DNA of 64,000 bases from Coturnix japonica (taxonomy: Eukaryota; Chordata; Aves; Galliformes; Phasianidae), in NCBI RefSeq assembly GCF_001577835.2, contig NC_029532.1, positions 1,488,001 to 1,552,000 of the forward strand, read 5' to 3'. Below the pieces are notes generated by a model that worked only from the letters and a program-made list of their open reading frames with translations, was not told the DNA's origin and made no database searches. Shown here piece after piece: positions 24,380-42,500 of this stretch. How positions within the stretch are numbered: position 1 is the first letter of the stretch; every line of letters begins with the position of its first letter. Both the position numbers and the translations under genes were made by a program.

Positions 24380-25226
24380 CAGCGCTGGGGGGGGGGGGGA
24401 CATTTTGCTGCAAAATCAACCTGAATTGGACATATCCACTTGCCCCATTTTGCATCTATAGAAAGATTTGGGTGTATTTGAACGTGTCGGGGTTTTTCTG
24501 CAGTGCTGGAGGATGGAGGGTCGGGAGGGGGGGGGGCCTAGAAAAAAAAAATGGGGTGTTCAGTTTGAGAAGCGGAGCCGCATGTTGCCCGCCAGTCGAC
24601 TGCAGCGGTCGCCCGCGTCGGGGCGCGACGTGCGGCCCCACTGCAGGGTGGGGGGGGGTTGAAATGGGGTTTGAAGGGGGTTTTGAAGGAGGATCTGAGC
24701 GTTGCCGAGTGGAAAGCAAGGGGGGGGGCACGGGCTGTGCGGAAAAATGCCGCTAGCTGCCAGCCGCTTGTCCTGCACCAACCTTGCCGGCTGCAATCGA
24801 ATGATGATCATTTATTTTTCTTTCCCTTTCTGCTCCCTCCCACCCCAGATTAACCCCCCTTTGCCCCCCCCCCAACCTCGGGGGGATTTCGGTGCCCTTC
24901 GGGGTCGCTATTTTTGGCCGCTGGGTGGGAGCGGGGTTCGCTTCCTCCTTCCCCGGCTGTTGCAAGCTGATATTGCACCGCCCATGGCGGCTGGGTGTAG
25001 GGGGGGAAACCTGTCACTGGGAAAACGAAGCAGGAAAAAAAAGAGCAAAAAGGGGCAGAAAGCGGTGGGAATGTCGTCGTCCCCCCCCCCGGGCAATGAC
25101 CGCCCGTCCCGTTGGGTTTATTGCCGTAGCACCGCGTGCGCAGCGGCGGGTGTGTTTTGCGGCGGGGGGGGGTGGGAGGTGGAGACTGTCGTGTGTTTAT
25201 TACGGGAAAGTAGGGGGGGGGAGTAG
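24380..25226 (+). promoter_or_regulatory. STXBP1: CpG/G-run rich region at the presumed STXBP1 5' end
   Basis: A sharp rise in CpG (for example 24590-24640) and many runs of 7-10 G or C immediately before the assembly gap. This is the expected location of the STXBP1 promoter, because exon 2 lies downstream and exon 1 is missing. The assignment is by position only. Confidence 0.4.
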
Positions 25227-26108
25227 NNNNNNNNNNNNNNNNNNNNNNNNNNNNNNNNNNNNNNNNNNNNNNNNNNNNNNNNNNNNNNNNNNNNNNNNNN
25301 NNNNNNNNNNNNNNNNNNNNNNNNNNNNNNNNNNNNNNNNNNNNNNNNNNNNNNNNNNNNNNNNNNNNNNNNNNNNNNNNNNNNNNNNNNNNNNNNNNNN
25401 NNNNNNNNNNNNNNNNNNNNNNNNNNNNNNNNNNNNNNNNNNNNNNNNNNNNNNNNNNNNNNNNNNNNNNNNNNNNNNNNNNNNNNNNNNNNNNNNNNNN
25501 NNNNNNNNNNNNNNNNNNNNNNNNNNNNNNNNNNNNNNNNNNNNNNNNNNNNNNNNNNNNNNNNNNNNNNNNNNNNNNNNNNNNNNNNNNNNNNNNNNNN
25601 NNNNNNNNNNNNNNNNNNNNNNNNNNNNNNNNNNNNNNNNNNNNNNNNNNNNNNNNNNNNNNNNNNNNNNNNNNNNNNNNNNNNNNNNNNNNNNNNNNNN
25701 NNNNNNNNNNNNNNNNNNNNNNNNNNNNNNNNNNNNNNNNNNNNNNNNNNNNNNNNNNNNNNNNNNNNNNNNNNNNNNNNNNNNNNNNNNNNNNNNNNNN
25801 NNNNNNNNNNNNNNNNNNNNNNNNNNNNNNNNNNNNNNNNNNNNNNNNNNNNNNNNNNNNNNNNNNNNNNNNNNNNNNNNNNNNNNNNNNNNNNNNNNNN
25901 NNNNNNNNNNNNNNNNNNNNNNNNNNNNNNNNNNNNNNNNNNNNNNNNNNNNNNNNNNNNNNNNNNNNNNNNNNNNNNNNNNNNNNNNNNNNNNNNNNNN
26001 NNNNNNNNNNNNNNNNNNNNNNNNNNNNNNNNNNNNNNNNNNNNNNNNNNNNNNNNNNNNNNNNNNNNNNNNNNNNNNNNNNNNNNNNNNNNNNNNNNNN
26101 NNNNNNNN
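25227..26108. other. assembly gap (882 N)
   Basis: Run of N flanked on both sides by CpG-rich sequence with long G/C homopolymers, the kind of DNA that sequencing loses. STXBP1 exon 1 (start codon plus 36 coding bases) is not found on either flank and probably lies inside. Confidence 0.98.
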
Positions 26109-28072
26109 GAGAAATGGGAGCAATCCCCGAGGCTGAGAGATGGCTGCGGAGGCGGCCGACCCCTCCCGCAGCGGTGCGGATGGTGCGGCCGGAGCTGGTG
26201 GTGTGATCGGCAATGGAGGGGGGGGGGCACGGGGTGTGCTGCCCTGCTGTGCTCCCGCAGCTGCATTGGGGACTAATGCAGGGGGAGATGTGTCCTGCCC
26301 CTCCTCCCCCCCCCCCCTTCATTGCTGCTGTGCTGCAGGGTTGGCTTCGAGGGGGGAGAGGGGACCCCTCAGTGGGGCTGGATCCCACCCAAAGCTGAAG
26401 CAGGGGCACTGTGTGTGTCCCTTCACTTCCATTTGATGTTAGTGTGCTGGGAGGTGGGGGGGACGACACACACGTTGTATGTGTGTATGTGCACATCTGT
26501 CGGTCCTTCCCTCTGCGGTTTGTAACAAAACCCATCTGTTTCTCCCCCCAAAAATATCCCTCCTGATGGAGAAATGGGGTCTGTGCTGTGGGGTGTTGGG
26601 GAGGTGCCAGCAGAATGCTGCATTAGGATGGAAGACTGAGAACCCTGCAGAGCTCCCCACCCTCTATGTGGGATTCCAGGGCTCTGAGGGCTGCGGTGGT
26701 CGGCTCCCCCCCCCCCCCCCCCCTTGGGATGCTGGAGCTGCTCCCCACTGCTGCAAGGACCCACGCACTGCTGCAGACCTGCATCCCTTAAGCATGGATT
26801 CCCCAGTGGAGAAGGAGGAGGAAGAGATGCTTCCTGAGGTCCCAGCTTGTGCCCTGCAGCTGACCCGAGGGCATCATCCCTCTGTGGGTACCTTAGAGCA
26901 GGGCAGGAGGCAAAGGATGCTGCGCACCAACACAGCTCCACCTCCAGAGCTGCATTGTGCCCTGGCAGCCCTCCAGGATGGGATTATTCCCCTGAGCAGC
27001 TGCTGCCACAGCACACTGTGCTTTGAAGCACCCTGAGCTGGGAGCTGACAGCAAAGGGTGCTGCCACAGGTTGCCCCTGTGTCCCCCCCCCCTAATTGTC
27101 ACCCTGTGCCCTCTGTGTCACCCCGCAGTGCTCTGCAGGGCTGTCCCTACACCTCATCGGGTCCTGGGGAGCTGTTGGGAAGGCAATGCCGGCAGGAAAA
27201 ATCCTGCAGGAGGTGGTGCCAGGCTCAGTGCCTGCACTCCTGCAGCCTTGAGGAGGAGGAGGAGGGTGGGCTCACTGCACTGAGCTGTATCCAGCAGCAA
27301 TGGGCTGCACTATGGTCTCAAAGCCCAGGGACACCTTTGCCTGCAGGAGGAGAGAAGCATCCCCAGAGCTGTCCTTTTCTCTCCAAGGGTGGGGAGAAGC
27401 ACAGCCCTCCTGGACCCTCCTGCCCTCAGGACAGCAGCTGGTTCCCCCCTATGGAGCATCCTCAGGTCACACTGCACCTCCAGACCCACGGTGCCATGTC
27501 CCCATCTCTAACCATGGCACCTCCATGGGCTGCAGGGCACAGCCGGGCCCCAGGGTATGCGTGGTTGGAGCGTGACTCAGCCAGACTGTGTGGGGCACCC
27601 GTTGCCTTTGCTAAAGCACAGGGGGATGCCAGAGGCACAATTCTGCCTGCTGAGGATGCTCTGGGGCACAACAAACACATCTTGCCCTGTAGCCAAGCAG
27701 AAGATGATGAAGAATTCAGGACCAGGATGGAGGATGTTGTCCCCCTACACTAGACAAGTAGGTCTATAGGGAGGGGACCCCTGTGCCCCATCCCTGTGGT
27801 TGGAGCAGACCCTGAGGCTTCAGCATCTGTCCTCTTGGGATCCATCCTTGCCCGCAGCATTGGCTCCAGGTTGGGCTGTGGGTTGTACAACCACACAGCC
27901 AACAGGGCTCATGTGCATGGAGCATCTGCACCCTGATGTGGAAAGACTTATCCATCCTTCCCCATGGAAGCAGATCTGCACCCAACCACTGGTGAGTGCG
28001 TGTGAAATGAAGCTGAGAAAGGCACTAACCTGGAGCCTTTCCCTCTTAAAAAAGCCACAAAGAATCTTGAGA

Positions 28073-28135
28073 GGAGTCACAGGATCGTAGAATTACGAAG
28101 GTTGGAAAAGACTTCCAAGATCATCCCTGGTCCCT
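28073..28135 (-). mobile_element. CR1-like LINE 3' fragment
   Basis: The sequence 'cacaggatcgtagaattacgaaggttggaaaagacttccaagatcatcc' matches the reverse complement of the CR1 3' tail. The element is therefore inserted on the minus strand. It is short and diverged. Confidence 0.55.
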
Positions 28136-28724
28136 GAGTGTTTGCAAAGACAGTCATCATCACGTGGCTCCGGCTGCACGCTGAGGAGCAGATGCTGTGT
28201 CCACCAACTCGCCGTGCGGGAGAGAGCTCAGAGAGAGCAAAAATAGAGCAGCTGAAGGCACGTTGCTGCGTGGGCTCCATGCAGCCCATTGGGAGCCCAC
28301 TGTGGGAGCAGCAAAGACCACTTGGATCTGCTGGTTTATGGATGCAACGCTCTCCAGCCATTCCATTGATGTCAAGAAGGCTCCTGGCTATGGTGAGAGA
28401 TGCCAGGTGGGCTTTGCATCCCATAAGTGAAGTTATTCTCTATGCCCTGGCTGGGGCTGATGGTCTCCTTGCCATCCTATTTGCCTGAGGAGTGTTTGGG
28501 GATGGCGCTGGCACCTGTAGCTGCCTGGATGAGGAGGTTGATGTTCTGCCTACTACGTTCTGACGTGGTTGTGTCTATGGAATGCTCACACTGTCTTAAG
28601 CAATTAGTCAATGAACCAGAAGAAAGCAGTTGCCAGGCCAACCCGAAAAGGAAACACGTTCGTTTCAAAGATGCGTCGTGACAGCTCTTGGAGAGAAATG
28701 GGTTTGGAGCAAAGCTCAGCTCAG

Positions 28725-28795
28725 ATCTCATAGAGCGCTCGAATGGATTGAGTTGGGAGTGACCTCAAATCTCACCCAGTTCTGACCTGGATTTC
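28725..28795 (-). mobile_element. possible CR1 LINE 3' fragment, diverged
   Basis: A pattern resembling the CR1 tail (tcatagag...tggattgagttgggagtgacctcaaatctcacccagttc), with more mismatches than the copy at 28073. Read as an old copy. Confidence 0.4.
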
Positions 28796-30451
28796 CTGGA
28801 TCCTGAAATGGAGGGCATGGAAGAGCTGAGCTTTGCTAAAGGAAAAGCCACCCTTGTCCTTTAGGGCTTTGGGCTGTTCCTGATCTTTGCCATCCATTAA
28901 GGCCAAGATGTGCCCACACTTGAGGTCCTGGGTTGTGCTGAATGAAGCAAAAGTAATGGGATGTTCCCCATAGCAGCATCCGTCAGCAGGAGGTACTCCA
29001 GGTCACGGTGCTGGATTGGCCAAGGCCATTTCTTCACTGGACATTGGGACTGCTTGTTAAGCTTCAGGATCATTCTGAATGATGGGCACCTCAAAATGAA
29101 GCTGTCTATGTGTCTACAAGCTGTGGTGGGCTCAAGCCATTCCACCCCATGCCCAACTAGAGGTGTGGGACCAGCTCAGTGCCAGCAGCCCAGGCTGAGC
29201 CTCTTGGAGTGATGGATGCAGCTCAGTGTGCTTCATGGAGGTCCATTTGGAGGTGGGATGCCACTCTCTCTTCTGTAGGTGTTGGTGTCTTATCCGTGTT
29301 GAAGGATAGACCCAGAGCTGTCTGTGTGATCTATTCTCAGCTGAAGTTGTGATTAAAACCCTGAAGGAAGCAGATGCACCGTGGTAGGTTCAGACGAGCC
29401 AAGCATTGGAGGCACCGGATCAGATCTACAGATGTATTTTTCCCCTGGAGCCTGGTTTATCTCCAAGACTAAAACCTTGGCTGTGAGCATCACCTGCTGA
29501 TGAGGACACCCTGCAGTCTCCAACCTGCTGACATGGGAGCATCCCTTCCCCATGGCTGCATGCAGGATGCCGTCCCATCCTCCTTCCTCCCTGCCCCGCA
29601 GCAAACATCACCGTGTTCTCAGGGCTGGGATTCCTGCCCCACGCTCCCTCCCCCAGTTTGGCAGGGCTTTGGCTGCAGGGTGTGGGACGTGCTGGTAAAC
29701 AGAACTGTTATTCCTGGATCTTCACTCTGGAGAAGGAGCCAAACATGAGTAATGAGGAGAGTGCAAGGTCCTCAGCAGGATCCGGAAATGTCCGTCACCG
29801 AGCTCGGTTCCTGCTGGCACCCATCCCTTCCCTGGGGATCTGGGATCATCAGAATCCTGCAGTGTTGAGCTGAGGATGTGATGCTGCAGCTGATGGACTC
29901 TAACCTGACCAGGCAGTTTGGTGGCACATCCCTGTTCTATAATGGGGGGCAGCCCAGGGAAAGGTCACAGCTTTGTAGGCTCATGTTGGTGCACACCTGA
30001 GTGAGCCATCAACAGTGACATCCCCCATCCTATAGGAGCAGCCCTGGTAGCCTTATGGTGACAGCACAGAGACGGCCCCCAGCTGGTTGTGTAAGCATGC
30101 AGGGCTGGGATGTAAAATGGGATTGTGGGGGATTACAAGGAGCAGGTTGAGGCCGCTTGATTCTTGTTTCTAAAAGGAGCCCTTAAGCCGCAGTTGTTGT
30201 CCTGGTGCTTCAGATTAGGGCTGAGCCACGTGGGTAGCCCAAGGGGACCCTCCCCCTGCCCCCTTACCACCCACTTTTGGGCTCAGTGCTCCCCACTGAG
30301 CTTATGAGTGCCATGTGTAGGTGCTGGGGGTGACCCCCCCCAACCCAGACTCCAAAACACCCCCACCATGTATCCCCAGGGAATGGAGCATCTCATGGTG
30401 CTGTGGTTGGGCTCAGGGTGCTCACCACATCCCCATCTCCTCCTCTTGCAG

Positions 30452-37146
<6,695 letters not shown>

Positions 37147-38605
37147 AAGAAAACGCCGCCAGACCCCCCCCCCAACCCCGATGCCGACTGTACCCCCAAT
37201 GGGCACCGGCCTGGGGCACACCTCTGTCCCATCCCTGTCCCCATCCCGGCCCGGCCGAGCTTTCTCTTGTTGTGTTGAGCCCCCCCCCTCCCTTCCTGAC
37301 CCTCCAAATCTCATTTAACCGCAGGGAAGAGACAACGAATGCAAAATTATTAAGGGAAAACCCGATGCATCCCATTTTAAAAAGGAAAAGATAAAAAAAA
37401 AATCATCATCATCATCATCTCTGTGCCCATCTGAGGATCTCATTTCCCAGCAGTGAAGGTGGCAAAAAGATCAGATTCCCTTCCCTTACCCCCCCCCCCT
37501 TACCCTGTGAGCTCCTTGGACAGACCCATGGCCTTACCCCCACCCCCCCCCCCCCCCCCCCCCCCCCCCCATTAGTCCCATAATGGGTTGTGGTGCCACT
37601 GTCTGTGTTCTCTCACCACTCACTCTATGGGCAGAACCCCCTCTCCCTCCCACCAGATGTGCTCCAACGTCTAGCACAGGGTATAGGGGGGGAAAGGGGC
37701 TCTCCCCATACACCCCCCTCCCCCCCCCAAGCCCTCACAAAGGGACCAGAAGGGTCAGACCCGGTGCCGGGACCCTTTCCATGCACGGCCCCCTCCCCTG
37801 CCCCCCCCCGCCAGGGTTCCCTACAACACACACACATACATCCATACCCCTGCTATGTGTGTGCCCATGCAGGAAGCTATGAGGCCCCCGCCCCGCTCGT
37901 GCCCCCAAACCCCCCCCCACCCCATAAGCAGTGCCGCCCCCCCCAGCGGACTCTGTGTAATGACTCAATGTGTCTCGTGCCGTTCTTACAGCTTGGTGTA
38001 TGGTGATTGAACCAAAACTCCTCTTATTTTGTACTCCCCCCCCCTTCCCCTTTCCCTCCCCCACCCGCCAATAGACGCACTGCGATATCTTGGGGTTCTT
38101 CCTTTCGTTCTGTTCCTCTTGAAGGCTGTGTGACCCCTTGATCCCATATTCCCCCCCCAACCCTTTGCCTCGGTGGTGGTTTTCCCCCCTTCTTTTCCCC
38201 ATCTGCTCCTTGCCCATAAAGTTAAAGATATATTTTTAGGGCAAAGGCTGTTATCATTGCACTGATATTCATCGGTTCCCCCCCCCTGCCCTCTTTGAGT
38301 TCCTTATGTTTAGCGATGGCTTCAAGATCCCCTTACGTTGGATGTTATTATTAATTATTATTATTATTTTTTTTTCTGTTATTTATATAAAAAAAAATAA
38401 TTTATCAAAAAGGAAAACTTATAAAAAAAAAAAAAAGAGAGAAACAAAAACCAAAACTGGTCCGGTCTTGGAACTTGTTTACCTTGAAGTTACTGGAAAC
38501 CTATCAATGTTTGGAAGTGGTGAAGCACAAACATGTATCATCTCTGTATATCTCTGTTCTGTACTAAAGCACTCGGTGACTCAATAAACGCGATCTCCAT
38601 CTGTA
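37147..38605 (+). other. STXBP1: STXBP1 3' UTR
   Basis: Runs from the exon 20 stop to the AATAAA at 38583-38588. It contains a (CAT)n stretch (about 37402-37420), a run of 28 C at 37543-37570, further C-runs, and an A/T-rich final 300 bases. The last segment around the poly(A) signal looks conserved with the mammalian STXBP1 3' end, from memory. Confidence 0.8.
38583..38588 (+). terminator. STXBP1: polyadenylation signal of STXBP1
   Basis: AATAAA in 'gactcaataaacgcgatctcc', followed by GT-rich sequence (tgtagtgcac). Confidence 0.8.
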
Positions 38606-38662
38606 GTGCACAGAGGCTCTCGCTTGGAGGAAGGAGAAAAAGCCACGAGCGGAACCACGCCG

Positions 38663-38668
38663 TTTATT
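38663..38668 (-). terminator. AKNA: polyadenylation signal of AKNA (distal)
   Basis: TTTATT on the + strand equals AATAAA on the minus strand, about 890 bases past the AKNA stop. It lies only about 75 bases from the STXBP1 hexamer on the other strand. Confidence 0.55.
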
Positions 38669-39558
38669 TTATGGTTAAAAAATAGGCAGTTATCCCAATA
38701 CAAAACAAGGGGGGGGGGTTATAAAAGAGGAGAGGTGAGGAAGAGCATCTTTTTTGCTCCTCCTTGTTGCTTGAATGCAGGCCCTCTTAGGCTCATTGTG
38801 AGTGCTTTATGGGGGGGTCTTAATTAGGACCCCCCCCCCCCAAAAAAGAATAAGTTATTATATGAAAAAGATAGGGTAAACAAGTTGGACATGGGCACTT
38901 TAGGTAAGACCTACAAACACCCCTGTTAATGGGTGCTAGGAGGATGCTGGGGGTAGGAAGGGGGGGTTGTTCTGGGTGACCTACAGTGGGAATAGGATCC
39001 CCCATGGGTGTGCAACAGCAGTTGTGCTACAAAAATAGGCATTCATTTATTATAAAGAAAGGGGAATAGGAGTGCTGGGTACCACCACATGGCTGGATCT
39101 GCCCATGCATGGGGCTCACAGGGCTGATTTTACTCTACCAGCCTAAAGGAAAGTCGTATTGATTTGGCATTGCAAAGGAAAAGCTCCCAATCTCTTTAGG
39201 AATCCCAAAGGGAACACTACAAGTCTGGCTCCCATGAAGCCATGTGCAGGGAGGGACCCCACATTCCCCCCTCATTGCAGCCCTTCAACCTCAGCCAGCA
39301 CCACTACACACATTGCAGGGCCGTGCAGCATCAAGTAATGGGGAAAACTTCAGGTGCCCTGAGGCTTGTGCTGGCAATGTACCTATATATAGATAGACAC
39401 ACACATTATATGTGGTCAACCAACCCTCTGACAGCGGTACCCTGGGGAAAGATCCACATAGAAGTGCAGAGAGGAGAGTGGTCCTTGGGCACAGCAGGGT
39501 GCATGGACAGTACCTAAACCTAAATCCTAAATGGGATGGGCAGCAGGGTGGGGGGGGC
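38669..39558 (-). other. AKNA: AKNA 3' UTR
   Basis: Sequence between the AKNA stop codon and the distal poly(A) hexamer. No coding signal was seen. Confidence 0.5.
39046..39051 (-). terminator. AKNA: polyadenylation signal of AKNA (proximal)
   Basis: TTTATT (AATAAA on the minus strand) about 510 bases past the AKNA stop. Together with 38663 it suggests two possible 3' UTR lengths. Confidence 0.5.
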
Positions 39559-42500
39559 TCAGAAAAGGCAGGAGCCCCTCACTGCCCGTGCCCTGCCCAG
39601 CTCAGCTGCCAGTGCCCGGCCCAACCGCCTCGAGGTGACGCGGGCACGACGTGCTGCTGCCATTGCTGCGCTCAGGGATCGATCCAGGTCCTCTTCCAGG
39701 TCTGAGAGTGGTGGGGACCGGGCACGGTGTGGGGCTGAGGTAGGTGCGGATGGGGGGCAGTACCTGAGGGAAGAGTAATGATATAAGGAAAAGAGGGGAA
39801 AGTTCATCAGTCCCTCCCCCCTTGCCCAGCTCAAGCTGACCCCATCCCATAGCACTGAGCATCCTTACAGCACTGAGGGCGCATAAGGCACCACGGGGAT
39901 GGGGGTGAGGTAGGCGACAGGAGGTGCCCCCGCCAGGTACCAACACCCTGCAGGCTGCTCCGGCTGCACGGCCTGGGGACGGCTGTGGGGCTCCGGGGGG
40001 GCTGTGCCATTGGTGCTGCGCTGTGCTGTGGGGAGGAGGCAGTGGGTGAGGTGGGTGTGATGCTCCCTGCTCCCTACCACACCATCTTCCTCCCCCTCGA
40101 GCTGTCACCCACCGTTTGTGGCTCTGTTGGTGTCACCATGGGGTGCCCGGCACGTGGGGCAGCGCTCGGGGGTCCTGGGGATGCTGCTGTGCTGAGGCTG
40201 CGTGGCATCGACTGATTGGGCACCTGCGGGGATGCAAATATATATAGAAAAACAGCAAGGAGGGGATGGAGCATGCATGGGGCTCAGTGGGAAGCAGGAG
40301 GGATGCGCTGCTCACCTGCTGCTGTCCTGTTGGGGTGGCAATGGGGGCACGGCGCAGCACTCGGCTCCCCATGGGGTGGTGCCGGGTTGTGCTGTGTCCC
40401 CATAGACACAGTGTGGGCATGGCCATGTGCTGTACCCACAGGGTCGGGCTCCCGGCGCTCAGCCGCCTGCTGTGCCCGCAGTGACATTGAGCCCAAGGGG
40501 CTGCGAGGGCGTTTGTGTGCAGATGGGGCAGCTCGGGGCCGGCTGTCACCGTGTGCACGCAGCGAGTGGTCCAACTGGGGGGCTGAAGGGAACAGGACCC
40601 CTGTGCCCCACAGCTGATCCCCACCGCATCCCCTCTCCGTTTGGAGAGGTCCCCGCTGTCCCCACTCACTGAGGTCCGGTGCTGTCCCATCCCGTGGCAG
40701 CGATGCCCATCTGCCTTTAGGGCCGCCTGGGGTCACCCTGTCCCGTGCAGTGGGGCTCTGCTCCCTGCAGAGGGCATGGAGACATTAGAACAAGCAGGAT
40801 GTGGGGCACAGCACCATGGCAGAGAGGCAAAGGGAGAAATGTGGGGTGTGCGACCCCTCAGCAAGATGCTGCCAAGAGACCCCGCTGTGTCCTGGGAACC
40901 CCTGTGTGTGCCCTCACTTGGGCTGGGCACATGGACCCCCTCAGAGACAGCCCCACTCAGGTCCAAGGGGAAAGGGTTAGAGATAAAAGGATGGGGGAAA
41001 AAGGGGAGTGGGGCTAGGGAAAAGGGTTAGGGTTAAAGCTAGGAAAATGAGTAAGAGTTAGGGCTAAGGGAAGAGACAGGAGCTTCTAGACCCACCAACC
41101 TAGTGTTCTTTGGGGAGATCTGGTCTCTCCTCAGCCACTTACCCCACAGGTGCTGCATCCTGGAGCAATGAAGCTCTGTTGGCCACTGGCTGCCTCCTGC
41201 CCTTGAGGATGTGGGGTGCTCTGCCCTCGGGGTAGCTGTGGGACCGGTGCAAGCTCTCCTCCAACCGCAGGCGCAGCCTCCAGACCTCGTCCTGTAGCGC
41301 ACGGATGGCCCGGCTGTAGGGACAGGGCATGGTGAGGGGATGCTGAGGGACAGGGACAGCCCCTCCATCCCCTGCTGGCAGGGCTGCGCTCACTCACTCG
41401 CGCTCCATACGGAATCCCAGCAGGTCGCGGTGAGTTGGAGCTGGGGATGGCGAGGTGGGTGTCCCACCGGGGGGGTGCCCACTGGCGCAGCTCCTGTCTC
41501 CTCCTTCTGAATCAGAGTGAGCTGGGGGGCAGAGATGGGACGGTCAGTGGAACAGTGTGGGGCACGGACACAGCTGGGGGCTGAGCACTCACCACCGTCA
41601 CCCTCTGGTCCCAGCTCACTGCCCTGGCTGCCAGCCCAGCGCAATGGGGAGCTGCTCGGTGAGGGGGTGCTGGGGGCCGTGCTGTGGCCTGGGGGGGGAG
41701 CGTGCCCTGGGGCTGAGTAGGGACCCTTCAGTGCCTTCCTGGGGGGCAGCAACGGAGCTTCCTTCTTCTGTGGATGGAGTGGAGCAGGGACAGGGGGTTC
41801 CAGCACACCATGCGTCCTATGGAGGGATGTGTCAGTGGGGCAGCCCCAACCTCCCACCCATACCACCCCCTGCCTCTTCCCCCCCAGTGCCCCATAGCAT
41901 GGAGCAAGCCCGCAGTGCTGGTGCTGTACCCAGTGCCCCGTGGCTGATGCTCAGGGGTGTGTGCCAACAGGGACACCCGGCTGCTCTCCGAGCCCACAAA
42001 GCCACTGTCTGTCTCCGGTGACACCATGCGCTGCTCCTGTAAAGGGAGTGGGATTGGGGCCATGTGCACCCACCCCAGGCATAGGAACGGAGTCAAGGAC
42101 CCCTCCAGCACTTACCTGGTGGCAGGGCTTGAGGGTACGGTGCTGAGGGGCTGTGCTCCCTGTCCCATTGCTGCTGTGGGATGGAGCTGTGCGCGATGGC
42201 AAAGGCTCAGGGAATGCCAGCGGGAGCCTGGATGTGGTTGGGGGCAGCGGGGTGGTGACAGGGGACAGGCGGCCGTGGGTCCCCTGTGGGTGTGGGAGTT
42301 CAGAGTGGGGCAGTGGCACTGCTTTCCTCTGCAGGGGGGGCCTGTGGGGAGAGGAGTGAATGTGAGCACCAGGTGTGCCAAGGGGGCTGTTCACCCCAAA
42401 CCCACCCAATGGCACCCACACTTACGAGGGGGAGGTCTCCAGGTCGGTGCCCTCCTCCAGTGACTGTGCCCCACTGAGGACCCCCACGGGGCCACTGTCC

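Larger units (their letters stand above)
26109..30451. other. STXBP1: STXBP1 intron 1
   Basis: No exon was supported. The stretch opens in CpG-rich sequence after the gap, has poly-C runs (26302-26316 and 26705-26722) and a short GT-rich run (26465-26495), then two short CR1-like segments (28073-28135 and 28725-28795). The open frames here do not resemble known proteins. Confidence 0.55.

Noticed and set aside
24850-26535. Very long frames spanning the N block
   Set aside because: They exist only because N codons cannot be stops. The flanks read as poly-Pro/Gly noise.
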